Shown one piece after another: positions 1 through 4,662 of a stretch of DNA of 6,004 bases. A model generated the notes under the pieces. The model was not told the DNA's origin. It did not search any database and was given only the letters and a program-made list of their open reading frames with translations. Both the position numbers and the translations under genes were made by a program. The number at the start of each line of letters is the position of its first letter. Within the stretch, counting starts at the first letter, position 1. This DNA is from Actinomycetota bacterium (lineage in GTDB: Bacteria; Actinomycetota; Humimicrobiia; Humimicrobiales; Humimicrobiaceae): positions 1-6,004 of the forward strand of contig JACIXO010000089.1 of NCBI GenBank assembly GCA_014360385.1, read 5' to 3'.

Positions 1-61
1 ATTTTTTATATATAACTCAAAAATTAAGCCCTTTAAAAAGGCAAAGAAATATATAAAAACT

Positions 62-70
62 TGGTATAAT
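62..70 (+). promoter_or_regulatory. Candidate extended -10 promoter
   Basis: TGGTATAAT is a perfect extended -10 element (TG-N-TATAAT). No good -35 lies 16-18 nt upstream, which extended -10 promoters can tolerate. It would give a leader of about 85 nt before the first gene. A partly inverse copy (ATTATAACCAA, 133-143, one extra base) lies downstream and could be an operator half-site, but this is weak. It is an alternative or second promoter to the one at 88-116. Confidence 0.35.
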
Positions 71-87
71 AAATGTATATTCTAAAA

Positions 88-116
88 TTGCCGTTAAAAT
101 TAAAGTAAGCTATAAT
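88..116 (+). promoter_or_regulatory. Sigma-70-type promoter for the TA-like pair
   Basis: TTGCCG (88-93) and a consensus TATAAT (111-116) are separated by an ideal 17 nt. Transcription would begin near 123 and give a leader of about 40 nt before the TTG start at 164. This is the best-formed promoter in the window and points straight into the two-gene cassette. AT-rich DNA produces TATAAT by chance, so confidence is moderate. Confidence 0.5.
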
Positions 117-151
117 GAGTCAAACATGGCAGATTATAACCAAGATAAAAT

Positions 152-157
152 GGGGAG
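152..157 (+). promoter_or_regulatory. RBS that fixes a TTG start
   Basis: GGGGAG lies 6 nt before TTG at 164. The reading frame has a TAA stop at 146-148 and offers no ATG or GTG before this TTG, so the SD site supports TTG as the true start. The ATGs at 126 and 150 are out of frame. Confidence 0.55.
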
Positions 158-163
158 TTTGTT

Positions 164-427
164 TTGCCCATAGAAATTGAATTTAGTTCGCATTCATTAC
201 TTAAAATTAAGATATTGCAGTCACATAATTTTAACCTTTCAAAAGAAATCGTTGAAGATATTATTAGATTTCCTGATAAAATAGATATGGGTTATAAAAA
301 CAGATTGATTGCACAAAGGAATTTGGACGATACACATGTTCTTAGGGTTGTTTATGAAAAAAAGCCGGAAAAACTTTTAATTATAACTGTTTATCCGGGA
401 AGGAGGTCACGATATGAGAAGAATTAA
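164..427 (+). CDS. DUF4258 family protein, probable toxin of a TA pair
   Basis: The 87-residue product matches the DUF4258 pattern. It has an early Ser-x-His (residues 8-10), a central helix followed by a 'P-D' segment (ELVEDI-like region to P37-D38), then a beta-rich C-terminal half ending LRVVY (60-64) and IITVYPGRR (73-81). DUF4258 proteins are small, poorly characterised and often considered RelE/BrnT-like toxin candidates; the catalytic activity is not known from sequence. Translation starts at TTG with GGGGAG 6 nt upstream, which may keep expression low. The 3' end overlaps the next gene by 14 nt, and the SD of that gene lies within this one, so the two are probably translationally coupled. 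A promoter at 88-116 reads into it. The family call is fairly sure; the toxin role is inferred from size, partner and overlap. Confidence 0.75.
   Translation: MPIEIEFSSHSLLKIKILQSHNFNLSKEIVEDIIRFPDKIDMGYKNRLIAQRNLDDTHVLRVVYEKKPEKLLIITVYPGRRSRYEKN
401..406 (+). promoter_or_regulatory. Strong RBS of the DUF2283 gene, inside the upstream gene
   Basis: A perfect AGGAGG lies 7 nt before ATG at 414, inside the last codons of the DUF4258 gene. It is stronger than the SD/TTG combination of the upstream gene. This would favour the downstream product, as expected if that product is the antitoxin. Confidence 0.7.
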
Positions 428-623
428 ATACAGTAAAGACGTAGATGCGCTTCTTATCGAGCTTTCGGAAAAACAGATTGACTATGCCGAGGAAGAAGGA
501 CAGATAATTATTCATTTTTCCAAAGACGGTGAACCTGTGCTACTTGAAATATTAGATGCAAAAAACTTCGTTCTTAACTCAATTTCCAGCGTTTTTAAAG
601 AACAGGAAGTGCCGATACCATAA
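414..623 (+). CDS. DUF2283 family protein, probable antitoxin partner
   Basis: The 69-residue product follows the DUF2283 pattern: a start of the type I-K-Y-x-K-D-x-D-A-L (residues 4-13), a short strand with 'ELSE' (16-19), an acidic turn (Y24-AEEEG-Q30), and the 'DGEPVLLEILDA' block (38-49) that corresponds to the D-G-x-x-x-G-I-E-I-L-D-A signature of the family. The usual Gly before Ile-Glu is Leu here. The protein is small and partly acidic, which suits an antitoxin. It overlaps the DUF4258 gene by 14 nt and has its own AGGAGG, so the pair forms an operon. DUF2283 and DUF4258 genes are commonly adjacent, but I rely on the family pattern and the layout, not on proof of function. The last codons (606-614) form one arm of an inverted repeat. 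Confidence 0.75.
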   Translation: MRRIKYSKDVDALLIELSEKQIDYAEEEGQIIIHFSKDGEPVLLEILDAKNFVLNSISSVFKEQEVPIP

Positions 624-719
624 AATTGAGATGATTTTTTCAGTGGTAAAACGGCACTGGTAGCTATAAAAAACAAGACAATAGTTTTTTAGTTGTTTTT
701 AGTCCCTTTCCGGCACTTC
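606..719. repeat. 9-bp inverted repeat across the convergent spacer
   Basis: GAAGTGCCG (606-614, in the last codons of the DUF2283 gene) and CGGCACTTC (711-719) are perfect reverse complements 96 nt apart. A third partial copy, CGGCAC, lies at 652-657 and could pair alternatively with 609-614. The arms are GC-richer than their surroundings. The repeat could fold in transcripts of either convergent gene, but the long loop and lack of a U-tract make it a poor intrinsic terminator. Confidence 0.4.
668..690. terminator. Weak AT-only hairpin between convergent genes
   Basis: AAAAAAC (668-674) and GTTTTTT (684-690) form a 7-bp stem with a 9-nt loop. The U-rich arm gives an ending resembling a bidirectional terminator between the gene ending at 623 (+) and the gene ending at 758 (-). 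The stem has only one G-C pair, so efficiency would be low and the match may be chance in AT-rich DNA. Confidence 0.25.
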
Positions 720-721
720 TT

Positions 722-766
722 TTAGTTCTATTAGCCCTTTTAGTTCTTTTAGTTCTTTTAGTTCTT
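722..766. repeat. 9-bp tandem repeat, five units, running through a stop codon
   Basis: Five contiguous 9-bp units occupy this stretch. The units at 740-748, 749-757 and 758-766 are perfect TTAGTTCTT. The unit at 722-730 differs at one base and the unit at 731-739 at two. Read on the minus strand each perfect unit is AAG-AAC-TAA (Lys-Asn-stop), and the unit at 758-766 supplies the last two residues and stop codon of the membrane-protein gene. The other units place extra in-frame TAA codons after it. Looser copies (TTAGTTGTT, 689-697) extend leftwards. Confidence 0.8.
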
Positions 767-1780
767 TTTGGGTAGGTTACCGGTAGATCTTCTAGTGGAA
801 AAGAAGATATTTTTAAAAAGATACACCAAACCACCTATCAAAGCATTAAATAGAACGATAAATAAAACTAAAAAGGAGAAAATAGCTGCTTTGCTCTCAG
901 AAATACCAATAAGAGAAAGTATAAATGCAAGAGTATTTTCTCTTACCCCTAATCCCCCGATGGAAATAGGTAGATTTGCTACCATAGCAGAAAAGGGAAG
1001 TATGAATAAAAAAGATATAAACCTAAGACCCAGTCCTACTGTCATGGAGGCAAAATAGTAGCTCAAAGTTACCAGGACATGAACCAGAAAATTATATAAT
1101 AGACACATAACAAGAGCTTTCTTTTTATCCTTCCAGTAGCTGGAAAAGGTTTCCTGGAATTTTTTTACCTGAGGTCTTATTTTTGAGAGAATTTTAAATT
1201 TTCTAAAAAGAACATCTATTTTGAAAATATATGGATTTATAAGCGCGGAGATCAAAAATACAACTCCGCCAACTACAACTAAAATTGCCGCAATCATAGC
1301 GGAGGTTACAAAATCATGTTCAAAATAGCCCACTAAGTCCAGAATAACAAAGGCAAAAACAAATAGACACCCGACTACAATACTGGTGAACCTTTCAATA
1401 GAAACGCTAGCTATCCCTTTATACAGAGATACCCCTTTATGAGTATGAATATCATACACTCTATAGGCGTCCCCGCCCACGCTCGTGGGAAGTAAATTGT
1501 TATAAAAGAATCCAATTAGAACTGACTGTAATAAAAATCTACGAGGAACGCTTACTTCTTTAGCTTTTAAAAGAACCTCCCACCTGAATAATATAAAAAC
1601 TATGCTCAAAAAGTAAAAAAGAGCTGCTAGAACTAACCATGAGATGTTTAACTGCCTGGTGACTTTCTGAATTTCCCTTAGATTGTCAATATTTTTAACT
1701 ATTAAAAAGGAAAGAAGAGAAACACTTACCAGGATTCTAAGAATACTGAATATTCTCTTATTTAGCTTTTTCCTTTTCAT
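758..1780 (-). CDS. LPG synthase TM / UPF0104 flippase-like membrane protein
   Basis: The 340-residue, very hydrophobic product has a basic N-terminus (MKRKKLNKR) and about seven to nine membrane segments, for example near 11-28, 46-66, 132-150, 161-182, 222-246, 253-276 and 297-326. It carries the hallmark blocks of the lysylphosphatidylglycerol-synthase transmembrane family: NNLLPTSVGGDAYRVY (94-109), S-x-E-R-F (127-131) and LPISIGGLGVRE (270-281). Its length is normal for the stand-alone family, which lacks the soluble aminoacyl-transfer domain of MprF. Members are linked to lipid or glycolipid flipping or transfer in the envelope; substrate cannot be read here. A galactose-type epimerase gene lies upstream on the same strand, fitting glycan work. 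The SD is poor (AAGTGA, about 4 nt from ATG), and a long inverted repeat lies just upstream. The stop codon lies in a 9-bp tandem repeat. The family is confident; the exact role is not. Confidence 0.88.
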   Translation of the reverse strand: MKRKKLNKRIFSILRILVSVSLLSFLIVKNIDNLREIQKVTRQLNISWLVLAALFYFLSIVFILFRWEVLLKAKEVSVPRRFLLQSVLIGFFYNNLLPTSVGGDAYRVYDIHTHKGVSLYKGIASVSIERFTSIVVGCLFVFAFVILDLVGYFEHDFVTSAMIAAILVVVGGVVFLISALINPYIFKIDVLFRKFKILSKIRPQVKKFQETFSSYWKDKKKALVMCLLYNFLVHVLVTLSYYFASMTVGLGLRFISFLFILPFSAMVANLPISIGGLGVRENTLAFILSLIGISESKAAIFSFLVLFIVLFNALIGGLVYLFKNIFFSTRRSTGNLPKKN

Positions 1781-1792
1781 TAATCACTTAAT

Positions 1793-1909
1793 TATTAATT
1801 AGTTCTTACTGAATAATTCATTATTTTCGAAAAAATAATAACTTTTTGAACACAACTTCTTTTTAAAATTTTAAGTTTTAGCCAATTATTCAGCAAGAAC
1901 TAATTAATA
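1793..1909. repeat. 117-bp element with near-perfect 25-26-bp inverted repeats
   Basis: The left arm 1794-1818 and right arm 1884-1908 are reverse complements at 24 of 25 positions. The outer pair T1793/A1909 extends the match. The single mismatch is A-C on the plus strand but a G-U pair in a minus-strand transcript, so the RNA stem would be unbroken. TA dinucleotides sit at both outer edges (1793-1794, 1908-1909), compatible with a Tc1/IS630-type MITE with TA target duplication, although they are part of the repeat itself. The 65-nt interior is AT-rich with a smaller hairpin around TTTTCGAAAA (1824-1833). It contains no ORF. Alternatively it is a 5'-UTR hairpin controlling the gene that starts at 1780, 12 nt beyond its edge. 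Confidence 0.75.
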
Positions 1910-1976
1910 TCTATACCTTTTGCATCTTTGCGGTAATAAAAGGTTTACAAACTCTGAATTAAATTCTAAATGTATC

Positions 1977-2039
1977 TTTCCATATGTAATTTTCCATAAG
2001 GTAATCTTTGTAATCATATGTAACATATGTTTCCATATG
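1977..2039. repeat. Cluster of four CATATG palindromes in the spacer
   Basis: CATATG occurs at 1981-1986, 2015-2020, 2024-2029 and 2034-2039. The first and last copies share the longer word TTTCCATATG (1977-1986 and 2030-2039), and CATATGTAA occurs at 1981 and 2015. The last three are spaced 9 and 10 nt apart, close to one helical turn. They lie between the epimerase and flippase-like genes, 200-260 nt upstream of the flippase start, so they could be protein-binding sites. The rest of the gene-free stretch 1910-2068 shows nothing else I can name. Confidence 0.5.
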
Positions 2040-2053
2040 CTTTATTTCAAAAT

Positions 2054-2122
2054 CTTACCTATCATATTTTACTTATTATATTTTCCTCCTTTAAAAATTT
2101 CCTTGAACCAATGATAGGTAAG
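2054..2122 (-). repeat. 12-bp perfect inverted repeat at the 3' end of the epimerase gene
   Basis: CTTACCTATCAT (2054-2065) and ATGATAGGTAAG (2111-2122) are perfect reverse complements. The second arm is coding (the L-T-Y-H region near residues 297-301 of the epimerase) and the first lies just after its stop codon. In the mRNA they would form a 12-bp stem with a 45-nt loop that holds the stop codon, followed by AUUUUG. It could protect the 3' end or act as a weak terminator. The tail is not a proper U-tract. Confidence 0.5.
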
Positions 2123-3013
2123 CTTAAGACCTTCTTCTAGTTTTACTATTGGCTCCCACCCAAGAACCAATTTAGCTTTCTCATAATCAAGACAACTTCG
2201 CCTCTGTTCTCCTTCCATGGGAGGGCCATGAACTTCCTCTACATCGTTTTTTCCAGATATCTCTTTAAGCATGTAGAAGAGTTCTACTACATCAGTCTCT
2301 TTTCCTGTGCCTATGTTAAGCTCACCTACAAAATCACATTCAATTGCATTAATGTTGGCTTCCACTACATCAGAGACATAAACATAGTCACGTGTCTGTT
2401 TTCCATCCCCGTTTATTACAGGATTTTTGCCCTCAACTAGGCGGCTACAGAATATTGCTACCACTCCTGCTTCTCCGTGAGGATCTTGCCTCGGGCCATA
2501 AACATTGGCGTAGCGAAGAGATACGTATTTTAACCCATAATTGAAATAATAGTAATACAGGTATTTTTCTACTGCCAGCTTGGCTACTCCATAAGGAGAA
2601 ATAGGTGAAAGTGGATGGTCCTCGCTAGCCGGGAATATTTTCTGCTCCCCATATACTGTCCCACCACTTGAGGCAAATATTACCTTTTTTACTCCTGCCC
2701 TCTTGCAGAGCTCAAGTATATTAAGACTGCCGATTATGTTTACCTCTGCATCGTAAATGGGGTCTTTGACAGAATCTCTTACACTTATCTGAGCAGCATT
2801 ATGGATTACTATTTCAGGCTTTTCAGTCTCAAAGATCTCACTTATTCTCGAATCTCTTATATCAGCTTCATAAAATTTAGCCTTGCTATCCACATTTTCT
2901 CTTTTCCCACTGGAGAGATTGTCTACCACAACCACGTTATAACCTTCCAAAATAAGCCTGTCGACTACATTTGAACCAATAAATCCTGCCCCGCCTGTAA
3001 CCAAAATTTTCAT
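2069..3013 (-). CDS. NAD-dependent sugar-nucleotide epimerase (UDP-glucose 4-epimerase type)
   Basis: The 314-residue product is a complete extended short-chain dehydrogenase. The N-terminal Rossmann motif is G7-G-A-G-F-I-G13, with D31-N at the end of beta-2 for the NAD ribose and D51-I after the third strand. H71-N-A-A-Q follows, then the catalytic region S115-S116...Y141-x-x-x-K145, RYANVYGPR (168-175) and the substrate-side block N201-G-D-G...R208-D-Y. These are the marks of GalE-like UDP-hexose 4-epimerases, which act in the cytoplasm on nucleotide sugars for envelope polysaccharide or glycolipid. A related UDP-GlcNAc epimerase or UDP-glucuronate-type enzyme is possible because specificity cannot be read. 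ATG at 3013 has a good SD 7 nt upstream. The flippase-like gene follows on the same strand after 288 nt, so cotranscription is uncertain. No clear promoter is seen upstream. Confidence 0.92.
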   Translation of the reverse strand: MKILVTGGAGFIGSNVVDRLILEGYNVVVVDNLSSGKRENVDSKAKFYEADIRDSRISEIFETEKPEIVIHNAAQISVRDSVKDPIYDAEVNIIGSLNILELCKRAGVKKVIFASSGGTVYGEQKIFPASEDHPLSPISPYGVAKLAVEKYLYYYYFNYGLKYVSLRYANVYGPRQDPHGEAGVVAIFCSRLVEGKNPVINGDGKQTRDYVYVSDVVEANINAIECDFVGELNIGTGKETDVVELFYMLKEISGKNDVEEVHGPPMEGEQRRSCLDYEKAKLVLGWEPIVKLEEGLKLTYHWFKEIFKGGKYNK

Positions 3014-3020
3014 AGGTTTA

Positions 3021-3028
3021 CCTTCCTT
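3021..3028 (-). promoter_or_regulatory. RBS of the epimerase gene
   Basis: On the minus strand AAGGAAGG lies 7 nt before the ATG at 3013-3011. It supports that start, which also places the Rossmann glycines at the normal position a few residues from the N-terminus. Confidence 0.6.
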
Positions 3029-3186
3029 TTCACTTTTTTTATTTTTCCTAACCCCAACACCTCCGTGCTTTATATAAAACTACATTTTTCCATCTTAATG
3101 TGCCCAATCAACTCCTAAACTCAATAACTAACCTTTCACATCTATTTACACTTTTTTAAATGATGCTCTTTTATTTTTTTCTTTTC

Positions 3187-3213
3187 TATATAGTCTCAAC
3201 CATGTACTATATA
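3187..3213. repeat. 8-bp inverted repeat, small hairpin
   Basis: TATATAGT (3187-3194) and ACTATATA (3206-3213) pair perfectly across an 11-nt loop. A second nested pair, ATGTA (3202-3206) and TACAT (3214-3218), overlaps it. It could be an operator or transcript hairpin in the epimerase leader. The AT content makes chance likely. Confidence 0.3.
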
Positions 3214-3345
3214 TACATTACGTCGTAGACCATTATAAATTCAGTCGAATGAATACGAGTCTTCGCCATGTTCTTATACATTAGTTTTACTTAATTTATT
3301 GCTATAACTTTATGCCTATATTCTTTTACAATCTTTAACCAACTA

Positions 3346-3369
3346 TTTACATATCTTTTTACATATCTT
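3346..3369. repeat. 12-bp tandem repeat, two perfect units
   Basis: TTTACATATCTT occurs back to back at 3346-3357 and 3358-3369. A shorter copy (TTTACAATCTT) lies at 3325-3335. It sits 11 nt after the stop codon of the GerMN gene (minus strand). The core ATATGTAA, read on the minus strand, also occurs in the CATATG cluster at 1982 and 2016. No U-rich stem-loop terminator is seen here. Confidence 0.6.
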
Positions 3370-3380
3370 TAATAAATCGC

Positions 3381-4328
3381 CTACTTACCTATAAGCTCTT
3401 CATTCCTTATAATAGGAACAGATAAATCCAGATTCCCATATACATTTATTTTTTTTTCATCAATATAGAAAATCACACCATCTACTCCTGGGATTTCGGT
3501 AAGCGTGTTAACTATAGAATAAATTATATATTCATCCAGAATTCTTGTATCAAGACTGTTTTCTAAAAACTCCTGGGATAGATTAAGCTTAGCCACATTT
3601 TCATATACTTCTACCCCTAATATTTTTGTTCCTGCAGGTATTACCGGGAAATGGTAAGATTTTACAGGTCCTTTTAGCAATTCATTCATAGCATTTAAAA
3701 CTGCTGTATTAACTTCACCAGCAATTATAGTTCTTTTCTCCCCCACAAGCTTACTATCTTCACCAAGAGAACAAAAATAAGCATTTATCGTAAGTTTGCT
3801 CGGGAAAGTCTCGTCCTCATTACTTTTGCCCCTTATTTTCTCAAAAAAATCTTGTATCATAAGTGAAATAGTTTTCCAAAATCCACCTTTCTGCCTTTCG
3901 CCAGATGTAGATTCCTCTTTCAAAGAGGAATCTTTTAATCTATCTTTTTCTTCCTCTCCTTCTCCTTCTTTTTCCAACAGTTTCTCCTGTAAAGTGTAAA
4001 CTGAAGATTGTGACGTAGAAGAAGCAGTGGAGGTAGTAGTGGTAGAAGAGGAAGGTCCTGCTGAGGAAGAAGATGATGATGAAGATGATGATGAAGATGA
4101 TGATGAAGATGATGATGAAGATGATGGTAGTTCTGATGATGGTAAAGACGATGACGCAAATGAAGAAGAGCGAAAAGAGAAAATCTTATTTTTTACATTT
4201 TCTAAAAAGAGGGGATTATCAATAAAATAAAAAATGAAAACCCCGAAAAACGAAACAAAGATAAATATTAACACAAATTTAATAACAGGAGCAGGCTTCT
4301 TTTTTCTCCTTACTTTTTTATTCTTCAC
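3381..4328 (-). CDS. Membrane-anchored GerMN-domain protein with poly-serine linker
   Basis: The 315-residue product has four parts. A basic N-terminus (KKVRRKKK) and one membrane segment (about 17-36) act as an uncleaved anchor. A serine/threonine linker (about 53-110) includes 21 consecutive Ser at 69-89. A charged stretch (115-147) follows. The C-terminal domain (about 177-312) matches GerMN: A-x-L-N-A-M-x-E-L-L-K-G-P (209-221), IPAGTKILGVEV (230-241), A-K-L-N-L-S (246-251), SIVNTLTEIPGVDGVIFYID (271-290) and L-D-L-S-x-P (300-305). GerMN domains occur in spore germination protein GerM and in many envelope lipoproteins, so sporulation is not implied by this alone. The domain would sit outside the membrane. 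The GTG start follows an in-frame TAA three codons upstream, and the SD is poor. There is no Cys lipobox. The domain call is confident. Confidence 0.88.
   Translation of the reverse strand: MKNKKVRRKKKPAPVIKFVLIFIFVSFFGVFIFYFIDNPLFLENVKNKIFSFRSSSFASSSLPSSELPSSSSSSSSSSSSSSSSSSSSSAGPSSSTTTTSTASSTSQSSVYTLQEKLLEKEGEGEEEKDRLKDSSLKEESTSGERQKGGFWKTISLMIQDFFEKIRGKSNEDETFPSKLTINAYFCSLGEDSKLVGEKRTIIAGEVNTAVLNAMNELLKGPVKSYHFPVIPAGTKILGVEVYENVAKLNLSQEFLENSLDTRILDEYIIYSIVNTLTEIPGVDGVIFYIDEKKINVYGNLDLSVPIIRNEELIGK
4069..4128. repeat. 12-bp minisatellite encoding poly-serine
   Basis: The plus-strand unit GAAGATGATGAT is repeated five times without a break. The first four copies are perfect and the fifth (4117-4128) has one change. 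On the coding minus strand each unit is four Ser codons of the TCA/TCT type, so gain or loss of a unit changes the linker by four serines without a frameshift. Confidence 0.9.
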
Positions 4329-4340
4329 TTCTGCTTATGG

Positions 4341-4370
4341 GTTTTTTATAAGTTTTTATAAGTTTTATAA
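4341..4370. repeat. Stepwise repeat upstream of the GerMN gene
   Basis: Three consecutive units follow the form G-T(n)-ATAA with T-runs of 6, 5 and 4 (4341-4351, 4352-4361, 4362-4370). On the minus strand they give three TTATAAAA-like boxes just upstream of the GTG start. They could serve as -10-like or UP-like AT-rich sites, but no -35 at proper spacing is visible for any of them. Confidence 0.6.
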
Positions 4371-4414
4371 GTTAAAGCTTTTCTTAAAATTTTCTTTTTT
4401 GTAAACTTAGAAAC

Positions 4415-4594
4415 TTATTTAAGAATTGCCTTAAGAAAATCAGCAGACTTGATAATCCTTATATTCTGGTGTAATTTCATTGCTAGAAGGTCCTTATCCC
4501 TGGTAATAATATACTTTGCACTCGGAGGAATAGCAAGTTCAATTGTCTTATCATCGTCAGAGTTCTGACATCTATGGTAGATTATAGCAAAATC
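4415..4594 (-). pseudogene. 3' remnant of a PIN-domain toxin gene
   Basis: The minus strand is open for 59 codons before a TAA at 4415-4417. The translation contains NSDDDKTIELAI, AKYIITRDKDLLAMK and IRIIKSADFLKAILK. This is the C-terminal half of a PIN-family nuclease of the putative TA toxin type (COG1569-like), where an Asp-rich D-D-D-K, the T-x-D-K-D-L-L turn and a terminal 'F-L' are typical. The N-terminal half with the first catalytic Asp is missing. A TAA at 4595-4597 closes the frame, and there is no usable start codon ahead of the conserved part; the only Met lies inside it. No antitoxin gene is adjacent. It occupies most of the spacer between two divergent genes. I infer a truncated, inactive relic. 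Confidence 0.75.
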
Positions 4595-4649
4595 TTATCT
4601 TGAAAATCAGCTAAAACAATGGAAGAATAAAACTATAGGAAGAAGCCTT

Positions 4650-4656
4650 GAGGAGG
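4650..4656 (+). promoter_or_regulatory. RBS that decides the phosphoesterase start
   Basis: GAGGAGG lies 6 nt before ATG at 4663. The longer frame from TTG at 4648 would make this SD part of codons 1-3 and has no SD of its own, so ATG 4663 is preferred. Confidence 0.75.
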
Positions 4657-4662
4657 AAAAAT

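Larger units (their letters stand above)
3014..3380. other. AT-rich intergenic spacer without a credible gene
   Basis: This 367-nt gap separates two minus-strand genes. Open frames in either direction are short (about 20 codons) and lack SD sites. It holds the epimerase SD (3021-3028), a small hairpin (3187-3213) and a 12-bp tandem repeat (3346-3369). ATTATA at 3232-3237 is a consensus -10 on the minus strand, but no -35 accompanies it. Five CpG dinucleotides cluster at 3221-3265 while the rest of the gap has almost none, which may mark a short piece of different origin. Confidence 0.5.

Noticed and set aside
28..42. Small hairpin GCCCTTT...AAAGGC near the left edge
   Set aside because: Short and imperfect, with a U-rich tail only on the minus strand, where no gene ends nearby.
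768..1058. Plus-strand frame of 96 codons
   Set aside because: It lies inside the confidently identified flippase-like gene on the other strand and has no family resemblance.
1920..2114. Plus-strand frame of 64 codons from a TTG
   Set aside because: No SD, composition follows AT-rich spacer DNA, and it runs into the epimerase gene.
2228..2440. Plus-strand frame of 70 codons
   Set aside because: Antisense shadow of the epimerase coding sequence.
3384..3392. CTTACCTAT near the GerMN stop, shared with 2054-2062
   Set aside because: Nine bases only, and one copy is coding; probably chance.
4069..4128. CRISPR-like periodicity
   Set aside because: Repeats are contiguous 12-mers without spacers, inside a coding sequence.
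3935..4230. Acidic (DDDE)n plus-strand frame and His/Leu repeat minus-strand frame
   Set aside because: Both are other-frame readings of the poly-serine minisatellite; the GerMN frame is the one with a conserved domain.
4648..4662. TTG start five codons upstream for the phosphoesterase
   Set aside because: The strong GAGGAGG at 4650-4656 would be inside its first codons, whereas it is ideally placed for ATG 4663.
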